Assembly (NCBI GenBank): GCA_937898625.1
Contig: CALEJF010000008.1
Span: 1 to 64,000 of the forward strand
DNA from: an uncultured Clostridia bacterium
GTDB taxonomy: Bacteria > Bacillota > Clostridia > Oscillospirales > Acutalibacteraceae
Length of the DNA stretch: 64,000 nt
Direction: 5' to 3'
Shown piece by piece: positions 26,002-34,411 of the stretch; within the stretch, counting starts at the first letter, position 1, and the number at the start of each line of letters is the position of its first letter. The position numbers and the translations under genes are program-made. The notes beneath the pieces were generated by a model. That model was not told the DNA's origin and did not search any database. It saw only the letters and a list, made by a program, of their open reading frames with translations.

Positions 26002-26891
26002 ATTCACCAAAAACAGCAATTATAGCAATTGTAGGAAAAGCCAATGTGGGCAAATCCTCAATTCTCAACAAACTTTTAGGAACAAAAATCGCAATAGTTT
26101 CTTCAAAGCCACAGACAACCCGTACTCGCATTATGGGTGTACTCACAACTGACGATAACGTTCAACTTGTGTTTACTGACACACCGGGTTTTCATAAGCC
26201 AAAAACAAAACTCGGAGAAAAAATGGTTAAAGCAGTAAGCGACAGTATTGAGGGCGTTGATGCTTGTCTTTTGGTTGTTGAGCCTGAAGGAGAATTGAAT
26301 CCTGCAGAACTTGAACTTATAGAGAAAATCAAAAAGGGTAAAAACCCTGCAATTCTTGCAATAAATAAAATTGATACAGTAAAAGAAAAAGAAAACCTCA
26401 TTTCACGAATTGCAGAGATTACGGAACATTATGACTTCCAGGCAATTGTTCCTGTTTCTGCACAGACGGGTAACGGAATTGATTTGCTTCTTGATGAACT
26501 TAAAAAACTCGCATTTGAGTCAGAACATTTCTTCCCCGATGATACACTTACTGACCAACCTGAAAGAGTACTTGCAGGTGAAATTATCCGTGAAAAGATG
26601 TTGAGACTCTTAGATAAAGAAATTCCCCACGGAACTGCTGTAAGCATTGAAAAAATGCGTGAGCGTAGCGACGGAATTATGGATGTTGAAGCCACAATTT
26701 TCTGTGAAAGAGATAGCCATAAGGGAATTATAATCGGTAAGGGTGGAGCGATGCTTAAAAAGATTTCCACCTATGCTCGTCAGGATATGGAAAACTTTTT
26801 CGATTGCAAAATCAACCTTCAATGTTGGGTAAAGGTCAAAGAGGGTTGGCGTAACCGCGAAGGACTTATTCATAATTTCGGATTAGATTAA
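25998..26891 (+). CDS. era: Ribosome-associated GTPase Era
   Basis: A 297-residue GTPase that binds the 16S rRNA 3' end during 30S maturation. G1 is GKANVGKSS, G2 TTRTRIMG, G3 DTPGFH, G4 NKID, and a C-terminal KH domain carries IIIGKGGAMLKKISTYAR. Length and motifs are canonical. The start overlaps dgkA. No terminator follows before the small yqzL-like frame. Confidence 0.96.
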   Translation: MNSPKTAIIAIVGKANVGKSSILNKLLGTKIAIVSSKPQTTRTRIMGVLTTDDNVQLVFTDTPGFHKPKTKLGEKMVKAVSDSIEGVDACLLVVEPEGELNPAELELIEKIKKGKNPAILAINKIDTVKEKENLISRIAEITEHYDFQAIVPVSAQTGNGIDLLLDELKKLAFESEHFFPDDTLTDQPERVLAGEIIREKMLRLLDKEIPHGTAVSIEKMRERSDGIMDVEATIFCERDSHKGIIIGKGGAMLKKISTYARQDMENFFDCKINLQCWVKVKEGWRNREGLIHNFGLD

Positions 26892-26966
26892 TTTACCAAA
26901 TCTTTTTATTTTTACCACTTATATTTTATACTGTCAGAGGCAAATTACTAATGGTAGGTGATTAGT

Positions 26967-27134
26967 TTGGACAGTATGGCAATATGGAGCAGATTTACAG
27001 AGAGTGGTAGTGTTGAAGATTATTTAAAGTATAAAAAATCTCTCGAAAACAAAAAGAGACCACTATTTGACGGAGAAATGGACTATGAGGACGAATACGG
27101 ACGGTCTGATACTCAAAGAACAGAATATTGGTGA
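26967..27134 (+). CDS. yqzL: YqzL-like small protein overlapping recO
   Basis: A 55-codon frame starting TTG 26967 after AGGTGATT. The N-terminus MDSMAIWSRFTESGSVEDYL has the W-x-x-F-x-x-(T/S)-G-S-(V/I)-x-x-Y-L pattern of the YqzL family, tiny proteins encoded between era and recO in Firmicutes. Here it continues about 30 residues with a charged Arg/Glu/Tyr-rich tail. It overlaps the recO start by 50 bases in another frame. The match and exact synteny make it credible. Its function is unknown. Confidence 0.7.
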   Translation: MDSMAIWSRFTESGSVEDYLKYKKSLENKKRPLFDGEMDYEDEYGRSDTQRTEYW

Positions 27135-27825
27135 AAAAGACAAGCTCGTTACGGTACTTACACGCCACAACGGGCTTGTGCGTGCTTTTGTAAGAGGGGC
27201 AAAATCTGTTAATAATCGTAAAAACAGTTCAACGGGAATGTTCTGTTTTTCAAAACTCTGTCTTTATAAAACCAAGGAAAGTTACATAATTGATGAGGCA
27301 GAGCCCATTGAACTTTTTTTTGAACTTCGTAACGATTTGGAAAAACTAGCACTTGCACAATATTTTTCGGAACTTATTATAACTCTTGTGCAGGAGGATG
27401 AATCTGCCGAGGAATACCTTCGACTCATTCTAAATTCTTTGCATTTTCTTGCAAAGAATAAAATGCCAACGGAACAAGTTAAAGCAATAACAGAATTACG
27501 ACTTATGTGTATTGCCGGTTATATGCCTAACCTTGTTGCTTGTGACAGATGTGGCGAGTACGAAACAGACACTATGTATTTTGATGTGGATGACGGACTG
27601 CTTTACTGTGAAAACTGTATGTCAAACAGTATGCTTTTTCCCCTTGATATCGGACTTATCAAGGCACTTCGTCACATAGCATTTTCCGATTTTGAGAAAA
27701 TCTATTCATTCAAAATGGAAGAACACGCATTACCAGACCTATCATACATAACAGAAAAATATTTATTATCTAAACTTCAACGAAATTTTAAGACATTGGA
27801 ATTTTATAATTCTATTAAGGTATAA
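27085..27825 (+). CDS. recO: DNA repair protein RecO
   Basis: RecO anneals single strands and loads RecA with RecR during recombinational repair. The 246-residue protein has the N-terminal OB-fold (TDGLILKEQNIGEKDKLVTV). A four-cysteine zinc site is formed by CDRCGEYETD and, about 20 residues on, CENC. ATG 27085 is supported by GGAG at 27072-27075 and family alignment; the TTG at 27067 is too far upstream. Follows era and yqzL, as in Bacillus. Confidence 0.93.
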   Translation: MRTNTDGLILKEQNIGEKDKLVTVLTRHNGLVRAFVRGAKSVNNRKNSSTGMFCFSKLCLYKTKESYIIDEAEPIELFFELRNDLEKLALAQYFSELIITLVQEDESAEEYLRLILNSLHFLAKNKMPTEQVKAITELRLMCIAGYMPNLVACDRCGEYETDTMYFDVDDGLLYCENCMSNSMLFPLDIGLIKALRHIAFSDFEKIYSFKMEEHALPDLSYITEKYLLSKLQRNFKTLEFYNSIKV

Positions 27826-27829
27826 AAAT

Positions 27830-30211
27830 ATGAACAAACATTGTATTTCACTTGAACTTGATAAAATACTCAAAATGCTTTCCGATACTGCAAGCAGTGC
27901 TGATGCAAAGGAAAAAGCACTTGAAATTAAACCACAGTCGGACTATTTTGAGGTACTGGAACTTCTGGACAAAACCGAGGCGGCATACATATTCATTGCC
28001 AAATTTGGTGCTCCATCATTTGGAGGATTACAGAATGTCAATAATGCATTGAGTAGGGCTAGTGCAGGTGGCTCACTTTCTGCAGGTGAACTTTTAAGAA
28101 TCGCAGCTACTCTTAAAATCATTCGTGGAATTCTTACCTGGCACGATAAATGTGCAGGAATGCAGACAAGCCTTGATGATTTATTCAATTCACTTTATCC
28201 CAACAAGTACCTTGAAGATAAAATTACAAATGCAATTATAAGTGAAACAGAAATCAGCGACAATGCCTCACCTGAACTTAAAGAAATAAGACGGAAAAAG
28301 CGTCATTACGAAAATAAAATCCGTGAACAGCTTGATAGTATGATTCATTCTTCACACTATTCAAAAGTATTGCGTGACGGAATAATCACACAGCGAAACG
28401 GTCGTTTTGTTGTGCCTGTTAAAGCGGAAAACCGTGGCGAAGTTGCAGGTATGGTTCACGATACCTCGGGTAGCGGTGCAACTGTATTTATTGAGCCCGC
28501 TGCTGTTGTTGAAGCAAACAACGAAATCAAAGTCCTTGAAAGTCGTGAACAGGACGAAATCGAAAGAATTTTAGCAGAACTTTCGGGGATGGCAGGGGAG
28601 TTCCAAGATACAATCAAAATCAGTTTTGAGTCCGCTGTTATGCTCGATTTACATTTTGCAAAGGCTCATCTTGCATATAAAATGAAAGCGAGTCGACCAA
28701 TTCTTAATAATGACGGTGAAATTTTGCTCAAAAAAGCCCGTCATCCCCTTATTGACCCAAAATCCGTTGTTCCCGTTGATATTTCTTTGGGAATTGACTT
28801 TGATTCCCTTGTAATCACAGGTGCAAATACAGGTGGTAAAACGGTTTCCATTAAAACTATTGGTCTTCTCACATTGATGGCAGAGTGCGGACTTATGCTT
28901 CCTGTTACAGATAATAGCAAAATTTCTGTTTTCGATAATGTTCTTGCTGATATCGGTGACGAGCAGAGCATTGAACAGTCATTGTCAACTTTTTCTGCCC
29001 ATATGTCAACAATAGTTGATATTCTAAAAAAAGCCGATGACAGAAGCTTGGTGCTTATTGACGAGTTGGGTGCAGGTACTGACCCTGTTGAGGGTGCAGC
29101 GCTTGCCGTTGCAATTCTTGAAAATTTAAGACAAAAGGGCGCAAAAATTGCCTCTACAACTCACTACTCTGAACTTAAGGAATATGCGTTAAAAACCAAT
29201 AGAGTAGAAAACGGTTGTTGCGAATTTGATGTGGCATCCTTAAAACCAACTTATCGTCTTTTAATTGGTATGCCAGGTCGTTCAAATGCGTTGGCTATTG
29301 CAGGTCGTCTTGGAATTGATGAGAGTATAACTGATTTTGCAAAGGCACTAATTTCCGAAGAAGATACTCGTTTTGAGGATGCTGTTGACACTTTGGAAAC
29401 TGCAAGAAAAAATCTTGAAGACGATAAAGAGAAACTTGAAGAAGAAAAACTCAATATTATTCGCCAAAAAGAGAATGCAGAAAAGGCATTGGAAAAAGCC
29501 AAGGCTCAAAGTGAAAAAGAAATTGCACGAGCAAAGCAGGAAGCAGAGCGAATTGTTGAAAATGCCCGTCGGGCAGGTAATTCATTACTTCTTGAAATCG
29601 AGCAACTGAAAAAAGAGCAGGCAAGGGAAAAGAATTTGCAGGAAATTGCCCGTAAAGCCAAGGCTGCTATGGGTCGTCAACTTGACAAAATGGACGAAAT
29701 CAGCCATTCCCTTGAAAATGAAGATGGGGATTACACCTTACCAAGACCATTAAAAACAGGCGATAGAGTTTTTGTAAAAACTCTAGGAGGTGAAGCAGAG
29801 GTTGTATCAGTTGATGAAAAGAAAAATACTGTTCAGGTACAGTCAGGTATGATTAAAATGAAAGCCGACATTTCTGATATTCGTTTACTTGGTGGTCAAA
29901 AGCAACCTAAAAAACAGATGGGCGGAATGAGAACTGTACACACAGGCTCATCAAAGATGACTGCATCCTCAAATTCAAGTATAGATTTGCGTGGTACTAC
30001 TGTTGAAGAGGCTATGCTTGACCTTGACAAATTCATTGATGGTGTTCTTCGCACAGGACTTAATGAAATCACAATTATTCACGGTAAAGGTACAGGTGCT
30101 TTGCGAAAAGGTATCCATATTTATCTTCGTAAGCATCCTAATATCCGCACTTTCCGTGTCGGCACTTTCGGTGAGGGTGAAGAAGGCGTTACTATTGCCG
30201 AATTGAAATAG
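27830..30211 (+). CDS. mutS2: MutS2 endonuclease
   Basis: A 793-residue MutS2-family ATPase/nuclease, linked to suppression of recombination and rescue of collided ribosomes. In order: MutS core, Walker A GANTGGKTVSIKT near residue 337, Walker B VLIDELGAGTDP near residue 410, a long coiled coil (about 515-620), a KOW-like segment (KTGDRVFVKTLGGEAEV), and a C-terminal Smr domain with SIDLRGTTVEEA and HGKGTGALRKGI. All signature parts are present. It begins 5 bases after recO with no clear SD, suggesting translational coupling. Confidence 0.95.
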   Translation: MNKHCISLELDKILKMLSDTASSADAKEKALEIKPQSDYFEVLELLDKTEAAYIFIAKFGAPSFGGLQNVNNALSRASAGGSLSAGELLRIAATLKIIRGILTWHDKCAGMQTSLDDLFNSLYPNKYLEDKITNAIISETEISDNASPELKEIRRKKRHYENKIREQLDSMIHSSHYSKVLRDGIITQRNGRFVVPVKAENRGEVAGMVHDTSGSGATVFIEPAAVVEANNEIKVLESREQDEIERILAELSGMAGEFQDTIKISFESAVMLDLHFAKAHLAYKMKASRPILNNDGEILLKKARHPLIDPKSVVPVDISLGIDFDSLVITGANTGGKTVSIKTIGLLTLMAECGLMLPVTDNSKISVFDNVLADIGDEQSIEQSLSTFSAHMSTIVDILKKADDRSLVLIDELGAGTDPVEGAALAVAILENLRQKGAKIASTTHYSELKEYALKTNRVENGCCEFDVASLKPTYRLLIGMPGRSNALAIAGRLGIDESITDFAKALISEEDTRFEDAVDTLETARKNLEDDKEKLEEEKLNIIRQKENAEKALEKAKAQSEKEIARAKQEAERIVENARRAGNSLLLEIEQLKKEQAREKNLQEIARKAKAAMGRQLDKMDEISHSLENEDGDYTLPRPLKTGDRVFVKTLGGEAEVVSVDEKKNTVQVQSGMIKMKADISDIRLLGGQKQPKKQMGGMRTVHTGSSKMTASSNSSIDLRGTTVEEAMLDLDKFIDGVLRTGLNEITIIHGKGTGALRKGIHIYLRKHPNIRTFRVGTFGEGEEGVTIAELK

Positions 30212-30282
30212 TTGTTGCAATTCTGTATTGATTATGGTAAAATTAAGTATAACAAAATCAAAACAAAAGGGAGTTTTGCTTT

Positions 30283-30621
30283 ATGAGTAAAAAAATTATT
30301 GCTGTAGCAGTTGCAATTCTTTCAATTGCAGTTCTTTTTGCTGCATGTAAGGATAAGGGCGATGATGTTCAGTCTACACCAACAACAGAGCCGGAAATCA
30401 CAACTGCTGTAGATGAAAAGGGCGCTTATGTGTTTAATAAGAATAACGAAAAAGTTTACCTTCTTGGTGAAGATGGTTTCTTTATTGACCCGTCAGATGC
30501 AGTTAATATGGAACCTGCAAAAGAAGGCGATGTTGCAAATGGTGAAGACGATGGCTTCTATATCGGCGGTGCAACCGAAGGCGAAAAAGTACCTAATGTA
30601 AGTTTTGATGATTTGAAATAA
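30283..30621 (+). CDS. Small secreted lipoprotein, unknown function
   Basis: A 112-residue protein with a signal peptide and lipobox LFAAC (Cys21), so it is predicted to be lipid-anchored on the outer face. The mature part begins with a Thr/Pro/Glu linker (TPTTEPEITT) and ends in a compact acidic domain with YVFNKNNEKVYLLGEDGFF and DGFYIGG. No family recognised. AAGGGAG precedes the ATG. It lies between mutS2 and the ylxM promoter. Confidence 0.75.
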   Translation: MSKKIIAVAVAILSIAVLFAACKDKGDDVQSTPTTEPEITTAVDEKGAYVFNKNNEKVYLLGEDGFFIDPSDAVNMEPAKEGDVANGEDDGFYIGGATEGEKVPNVSFDDLK

Positions 30622-30629
30622 AAAAACTC

Positions 30630-30658
30630 TTGACAAGTAAATAGTTATTTAGTATAAT
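30630..30658 (+). promoter_or_regulatory. Consensus sigma-A promoter of the ylxM-ffh operon
   Basis: Perfect TTGACA (30630-30635), 17-base spacer, perfect TATAAT (30653-30658). It starts only nine bases after the preceding stop codon. Confidence 0.85.
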
Positions 30659-30660
30659 GT

Positions 30661-30700
30661 CGTTCTGTAAAGTGATTATGCTTTACAGAACGATTTTTTG
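30661..30700 (+). terminator. Terminator-like hairpin directly at the ylxM transcript start
   Basis: A perfect 12-bp stem CGTTCTGTAAAG (30661-30672) / CTTTACAGAACG (30681-30692), loop of 8, followed by ATTTTTTG. It may terminate the upstream lipoprotein transcript. Because the consensus promoter ends at 30658, transcripts from it begin inside the 5' arm and would carry only a shortened stem. Confidence 0.75.
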
Positions 30701-30720
30701 CAGAAAGGGTGGTGTCAAAA

Positions 30721-31083
30721 GTGGCAAACAGTATTGAAATCACGATGCTTCTTGATTTGTACGGCGAGGCTTTAACTGTTAAACAGCGTGATTATCTTAA
30801 CTTTTACTACAATGACGACCTTTCTCTTTCCGAAATCGCAGAAAATGAGGGAATTACCCGTCAGGGTGTACGCGATGCAATTAAAAGAGCAGAAGCTCTT
30901 TTGTTTGATATGGAGTCCAAACTCAAATTCTCAAGAAAACTTGAGAAGATTAATAATGGGCTATCAGATATATCAAAGTATGCCGAGGAGATTAACGAGT
31001 GTAATCTTGCTAACGGACTTTCCCGTGAAATAAATGATAAATCAGTTAAGATAAAGTCAATTGCACTTTCCCTGATAGAATAG
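30721..31083 (+). CDS. ylxM: YlxM helix-turn-helix protein of the SRP operon
   Basis: A 120-residue UPF0122 (YlxM) protein with a sigma-70 region 4-like helix-turn-helix, seen as DDLSLSEIAENEGITRQGVRDAI (residues about 34-56). In streptococci YlxM modulates SRP GTPase activity, consistent with its position just before ffh. GTG 30721 is preferred because AAAGGGTGGTG precedes it; in-frame GTGs at 30709 and 30712 sit within that site. Confidence 0.9.
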   Translation: MANSIEITMLLDLYGEALTVKQRDYLNFYYNDDLSLSEIAENEGITRQGVRDAIKRAEALLFDMESKLKFSRKLEKINNGLSDISKYAEEINECNLANGLSREINDKSVKIKSIALSLIE

Positions 31084-31091
31084 GAGATACT

Positions 31092-32468
31092 ATGGCATTT
31101 GAAGGTTTATCCGATAGACTTGAAGCTGCTTTTGCCCGTTTAAGAAGTAAAGGTAGCCTTAATGAAAAAGATGTTAAAGAAGCAATGCGTGAAGTTCGCC
31201 TTGCTCTTTTGGAAGCCGATGTTAACTATAAGGTTGCCAAGGACTTTACAGCCAAGGTAACCGAGCGTGCAATCGGTGCGCAGGTTATGGAAAGTCTTAC
31301 ACCTGCACAGATGGTTATTAAAATTGTTAACGAAGAGCTTACAGACCTTATGGGTGGTACTCAGACGAGACTTGCTTATGCGAGTCATCCACCAACAATC
31401 GTTATGATGTGTGGTCTTCAGGGTTCCGGTAAAACAACACATTGTGCAAAAATTGCACGAAAACTTAAAAGTGAGAATCACAGACCATTGCTTGTTGCTT
31501 GTGACATTTATCGTCCTGCTGCTATTAAGCAGTTGCAGGTTGTTGGTGAGCAGGTGGGTGTTCCCGTTTTTGAAATGGGACAGACTAATCCCGTAACAAT
31601 CGCAAAAGAGGCAATTAAGCTTGCAAAAGATAAAGGCTATGACTATGTCTTTATTGATACAGCAGGTCGTTTGCATATTGATACAGAGCTTATGAATGAG
31701 CTTAAAAATATCAAAGCGGAAGTTCGTCCTCACGAAATTCTTCTCGTAATTGATGCTATGCTCGGTCAGGATGCTGTGACAGTCGCAAGTACATTTAATG
31801 ATGAACTCGGCATTGACGGTCTTGTGCTTACAAAAATGGATGGTGATACTCGTGGTGGTGCTGCTCTTTCAGCAAGAGCCGTTACAGGAAAACCTATCAA
31901 GTTTGTAGGTATGGGTGAAAAACTTGATGAGCTTGATTATTTCTACCCTGACCGTATGGCTTCCCGTATCCTTGGTATGGGTGATGTGCTTTCTCTTATC
32001 GAAAAGGCTGAAATTGCTCTTGATGAGAAAAAAGCAGCCAAACTTGAAGAGAGTCTTCGTAAGAACAAGTTTGACCTTGAGGACTTGCTTGACCAGTTTG
32101 ACCAAATCAATAAAATGGGCAGTATGAAAGATATTCTTTCAATGCTTCCCGGTATAAATAAAAAAGTAAAAGATGTTGAAATTGATGACCGTCAGTTTGA
32201 CAGAATGAAAGCGATTATTCTTTCAATGACACCAAAGGAAAGAAGAAATCCTGACCTTATTAACCCATCCCGTAAGCGCAGAATTGCTGCAGGTTGCGGA
32301 ATGCAGGTTGAAGATGTCAACAGACTTTTAAATCAACACCGTCAGATGCAAAAAATGTTCAAGCAGATGAATTCCGGCAAAATGAAACGCCAGTTAAAGC
32401 GAATGGGCTTTGGTAACGGTATGAACGGAATGGGCGGTATGGGTGGCATGGGTGGCTTCCCAATGTAA
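31092..32468 (+). CDS. ffh: Signal recognition particle protein Ffh
   Basis: The SRP54 GTPase that binds signal peptides and 4.5S RNA and targets nascent membrane proteins. The 458-residue protein has an N domain, a G domain with GLQGSGKTTHCAKIA near residue 107 and DTAGRLHID, TKMDGDTRGGAALS, and a Met-rich M domain with the RNA-binding SRKRRIAAGCGM motif. The tail is a Gly/Met repeat. It starts 9 bases after ylxM. Confidence 0.97.
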   Translation: MAFEGLSDRLEAAFARLRSKGSLNEKDVKEAMREVRLALLEADVNYKVAKDFTAKVTERAIGAQVMESLTPAQMVIKIVNEELTDLMGGTQTRLAYASHPPTIVMMCGLQGSGKTTHCAKIARKLKSENHRPLLVACDIYRPAAIKQLQVVGEQVGVPVFEMGQTNPVTIAKEAIKLAKDKGYDYVFIDTAGRLHIDTELMNELKNIKAEVRPHEILLVIDAMLGQDAVTVASTFNDELGIDGLVLTKMDGDTRGGAALSARAVTGKPIKFVGMGEKLDELDYFYPDRMASRILGMGDVLSLIEKAEIALDEKKAAKLEESLRKNKFDLEDLLDQFDQINKMGSMKDILSMLPGINKKVKDVEIDDRQFDRMKAIILSMTPKERRNPDLINPSRKRRIAAGCGMQVEDVNRLLNQHRQMQKMFKQMNSGKMKRQLKRMGFGNGMNGMGGMGGMGGFPM

Positions 32469-32527
32469 GTTAACAAACACCTAAAGTGTTTAATATAAAA
32501 ATTTTTATATATTTGGAGGAAACAAAA

Positions 32528-32773
32528 ATGGCAGTAAAAATCAGACTTCGCAGAATGGGTGCTAAGAGAGCTCCTTTCTACAGAGTAGTAGTTGCAGATT
32601 CTCGTTATCCAAGAGACGGCAGATTCATCGATGAAATTGGTACTTATAACCCAATGAAAGACCCTGCTGAAATCAAGATTGACAACGAAAAAGCAGCTCA
32701 GTGGATTAAGAATGGTGCACAGCCAACTGACACAGTTAAGGTTATTCTTAAGAAGAGCGGCGCTATTAAATAA
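32528..32773 (+). CDS. rpsP: 30S ribosomal protein S16
   Basis: An 81-residue S16: VKIRLRRMGAKRAPFYRVVVAD at the start is canonical, as is IGTYNPMKDPAEIKID. ATG 32528 has GGAGGA at 32515-32520, a strong site. The upstream gap has a small AAACAC/GTGTTT hairpin. Part of ffh-rpsP-khpA. Confidence 0.96.
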   Translation: MAVKIRLRRMGAKRAPFYRVVVADSRYPRDGRFIDEIGTYNPMKDPAEIKIDNEKAAQWIKNGAQPTDTVKVILKKSGAIK

Positions 32774-32790
32774 GAAAGGTTTTTGATAAA

Positions 32791-33024
32791 ATGCAGGAAC
32801 TTCTTATTACAATAGTAAAAGGACTTGTTGAAAATCCTGACGCTGTTACTGTTACTGTTGATGAAGCAGATGACCGTGGCGTTGTTGTATATCATCTTCA
32901 TGTTGCTGAAGAGGATATGGGCAGAGTTATCGGTAAACAGGGCAGAATTGCAAAGGCTATCAGAACAGTTGTTAAAGCCGGTGCAACCCGTACGGGAGAA
33001 AAAGTTCAGGTCGACATCGACTAA
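32791..33024 (+). CDS. khpA: KH-domain RNA-binding protein KhpA
   Basis: A 77-residue single-KH protein (formerly YlqC). The VIGKQGRIAKAIRTVVKA stretch contains the GxxG loop for RNA binding. In other Firmicutes it works with KhpB in RNA regulation and cell elongation. AAAGG upstream, 18 bases after rpsP, as in most Firmicutes. A terminator follows, so rimM-trmD may be transcribed separately. Confidence 0.94.
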   Translation: MQELLITIVKGLVENPDAVTVTVDEADDRGVVVYHLHVAEEDMGRVIGKQGRIAKAIRTVVKAGATRTGEKVQVDID

Positions 33025-33034
33025 GATTGCAACT

Positions 33035-33067
33035 AAGGCAGACATCTTTTCTTGTCTGCCTTTTTGT
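33035..33067 (+). terminator. Terminator after khpA
   Basis: AAGGCAGACA (33035-33044) / TGTCTGCCTT (33053-33062), 8-base loop, followed by TTTG. It splits the SRP/S16 part from rimM-trmD. Confidence 0.85.
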
Positions 33068-33087
33068 AACTTGTAGGGGTCGGACTT

Positions 33088-33128
33088 GGCTCCCCTGAAA
33101 GGGGCGCTGTCACGAAGTGACTGAGGGG
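33088..33128. repeat. Intergenic hairpin repeat related to the one at 61-96
   Basis: Contains CCCCT/AGGGG hairpin material (33092-33104) and GTCAC/GTGAC (33109-33121, loop GAA), then CTGAGGGG. The frame GCGCTG[stem]ACTGAGGGG matches GAGCTG[stem]ACTGAGGGG at 61-92, with a different stem sequence. Likely a dispersed extragenic repeat. Confidence 0.6.
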
Positions 33129-33158
33129 TTAATCTCGACGACCTGAAAGGTGATTTTT

Positions 33159-33674
33159 ATGATTAAAGACTATCTTGAATTAGGACAAATAGTGTCAACT
33201 CACGGAATAAAAGGTGAGGTGCGTTTTAATCCTTGGTGCGATACTCCTGATTTTGTAAAAAAATTCAAAACCTTGTATTTTGATAACAAGGGTGAAAAAG
33301 AAATCAAAGTCATCTCTGCCCGTCCCCATGGTAATGTGGCAATTTTAATGCTCCAGGGCATTGATGATATTGATAAAGCGCGTACTCTTAAAAATAAAGT
33401 GCTTTATATGAAACGCAGTGATGCACGACTTCCCAAAGGTACTTGGTTTATTCAGGAACTTTTTGACTGTAAGGTTCTTGATGATAACACAGGTAAAGAA
33501 TTAGGGATTATCACTGATGTAAGTGAAACAGGTGCCAACGATGTGTGGCATATTAAAACACCGAAAGGCGAGGTGCTTATTCCTGCCATCAAACAGGTTA
33601 TTGTGTCTGTTGATGTGGAGGAAGGCATTGTAAAAATCAATCCTATAAAGGGACTTTTTGATGATGAAAATTAA
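33159..33674 (+). CDS. rimM: 16S rRNA processing protein RimM
   Basis: A 171-residue ribosome maturation factor for the 30S head. The N-terminal ELGQIVSTHGIKGEVRF is diagnostic, and the PRC-barrel domain carries ETGANDVWHIKTPKGEVLIPAI. ATG 33159 follows AAAGGTG with a 6-base spacer. Its end overlaps trmD. Confidence 0.95.
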   Translation: MIKDYLELGQIVSTHGIKGEVRFNPWCDTPDFVKKFKTLYFDNKGEKEIKVISARPHGNVAILMLQGIDDIDKARTLKNKVLYMKRSDARLPKGTWFIQELFDCKVLDDNTGKELGIITDVSETGANDVWHIKTPKGEVLIPAIKQVIVSVDVEEGIVKINPIKGLFDDEN

Positions 33675-34389
33675 CATTATGACCCTTTTTCCTGAAATGT
33701 GCGAGGCAGTGCTTTCCGAGAGTATTATAGGTCGTGCAAGGGAAAATGGATATGTAGAAATAAATTGTATAAATATCAGAGACTATACTGAAGACAAACA
33801 CCGTCGTGTTGATGATGCTCCTTATGGTGGCGGTATGGGAATGCTTATGCAGACTCAACCCATAGCAGATTGCTACAAAGCGATTTGCGAAAAGAGTGAG
33901 AATAAAAATCACTTGATTTATATGTCACCCTGTGGTGAGGTGCTTACTCAAAAAAGAGTTAAAGAATTGGCAAAATTGCCCGAAATCACAATTCTCTGTG
34001 GACATTATGAGGGCGTTGACCAGCGAGTAATTGATACCCTTGTTGATGAGCAGATTTCAATAGGGGACTATGTACTTACAGGTGGCGAATTACCTGCATT
34101 GGTATTAGCTGACTCAATTTCAAGAATGCTTGAGGGAGTGCTACCAAACGACGAAGCAAAGGAATTGGAAAGTCATTATAACGGACTTTTAGAGTATCCG
34201 CAGTACACTCGTCCCTATGAGTGGAATGGGATGAAAGTCCCCGATGTACTTATTTCAGGGCATCACGGTAATATTGAAAAATGGCGTCGTGAACAGTCAA
34301 TTTTAATGACCGCAAAGCATAGACCTGATATGCTGGAAACAGCCGATTTAACTGAAAAAGAAAGAAAATTATTAGAAGATTTAAAGTGA
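33661..34389 (+). CDS. trmD: tRNA (guanine-N1-)-methyltransferase TrmD
   Basis: TrmD methylates G37 of tRNAs to prevent frameshifting. It is a SPOUT-fold enzyme with a trefoil knot: GGGMGMLMQ, LCGHYEGVDQRVID, SIGDYVLTGGELPAL and LISGHHGNIEKWRRE are all present. The start could be ATG 33661 or 33664; AAAGGGA at 33647-33653 serves both. About 242 residues. The ribosomal protein L19 gene that usually follows trmD is not here. Confidence 0.96.
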   Translation: MMKINIMTLFPEMCEAVLSESIIGRARENGYVEINCINIRDYTEDKHRRVDDAPYGGGMGMLMQTQPIADCYKAICEKSENKNHLIYMSPCGEVLTQKRVKELAKLPEITILCGHYEGVDQRVIDTLVDEQISIGDYVLTGGELPALVLADSISRMLEGVLPNDEAKELESHYNGLLEYPQYTRPYEWNGMKVPDVLISGHHGNIEKWRREQSILMTAKHRPDMLETADLTEKERKLLEDLK

Positions 34390-34411
34390 GAATTTAACAA
34401 GGAAGATACCA

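Noticed and set aside
31140..31733. 197-codon minus-strand open frame inside ffh
   Set aside because: Antisense to a highly conserved gene; composition is Cys/Asn/Thr-rich noise and there is no ribosome binding site.
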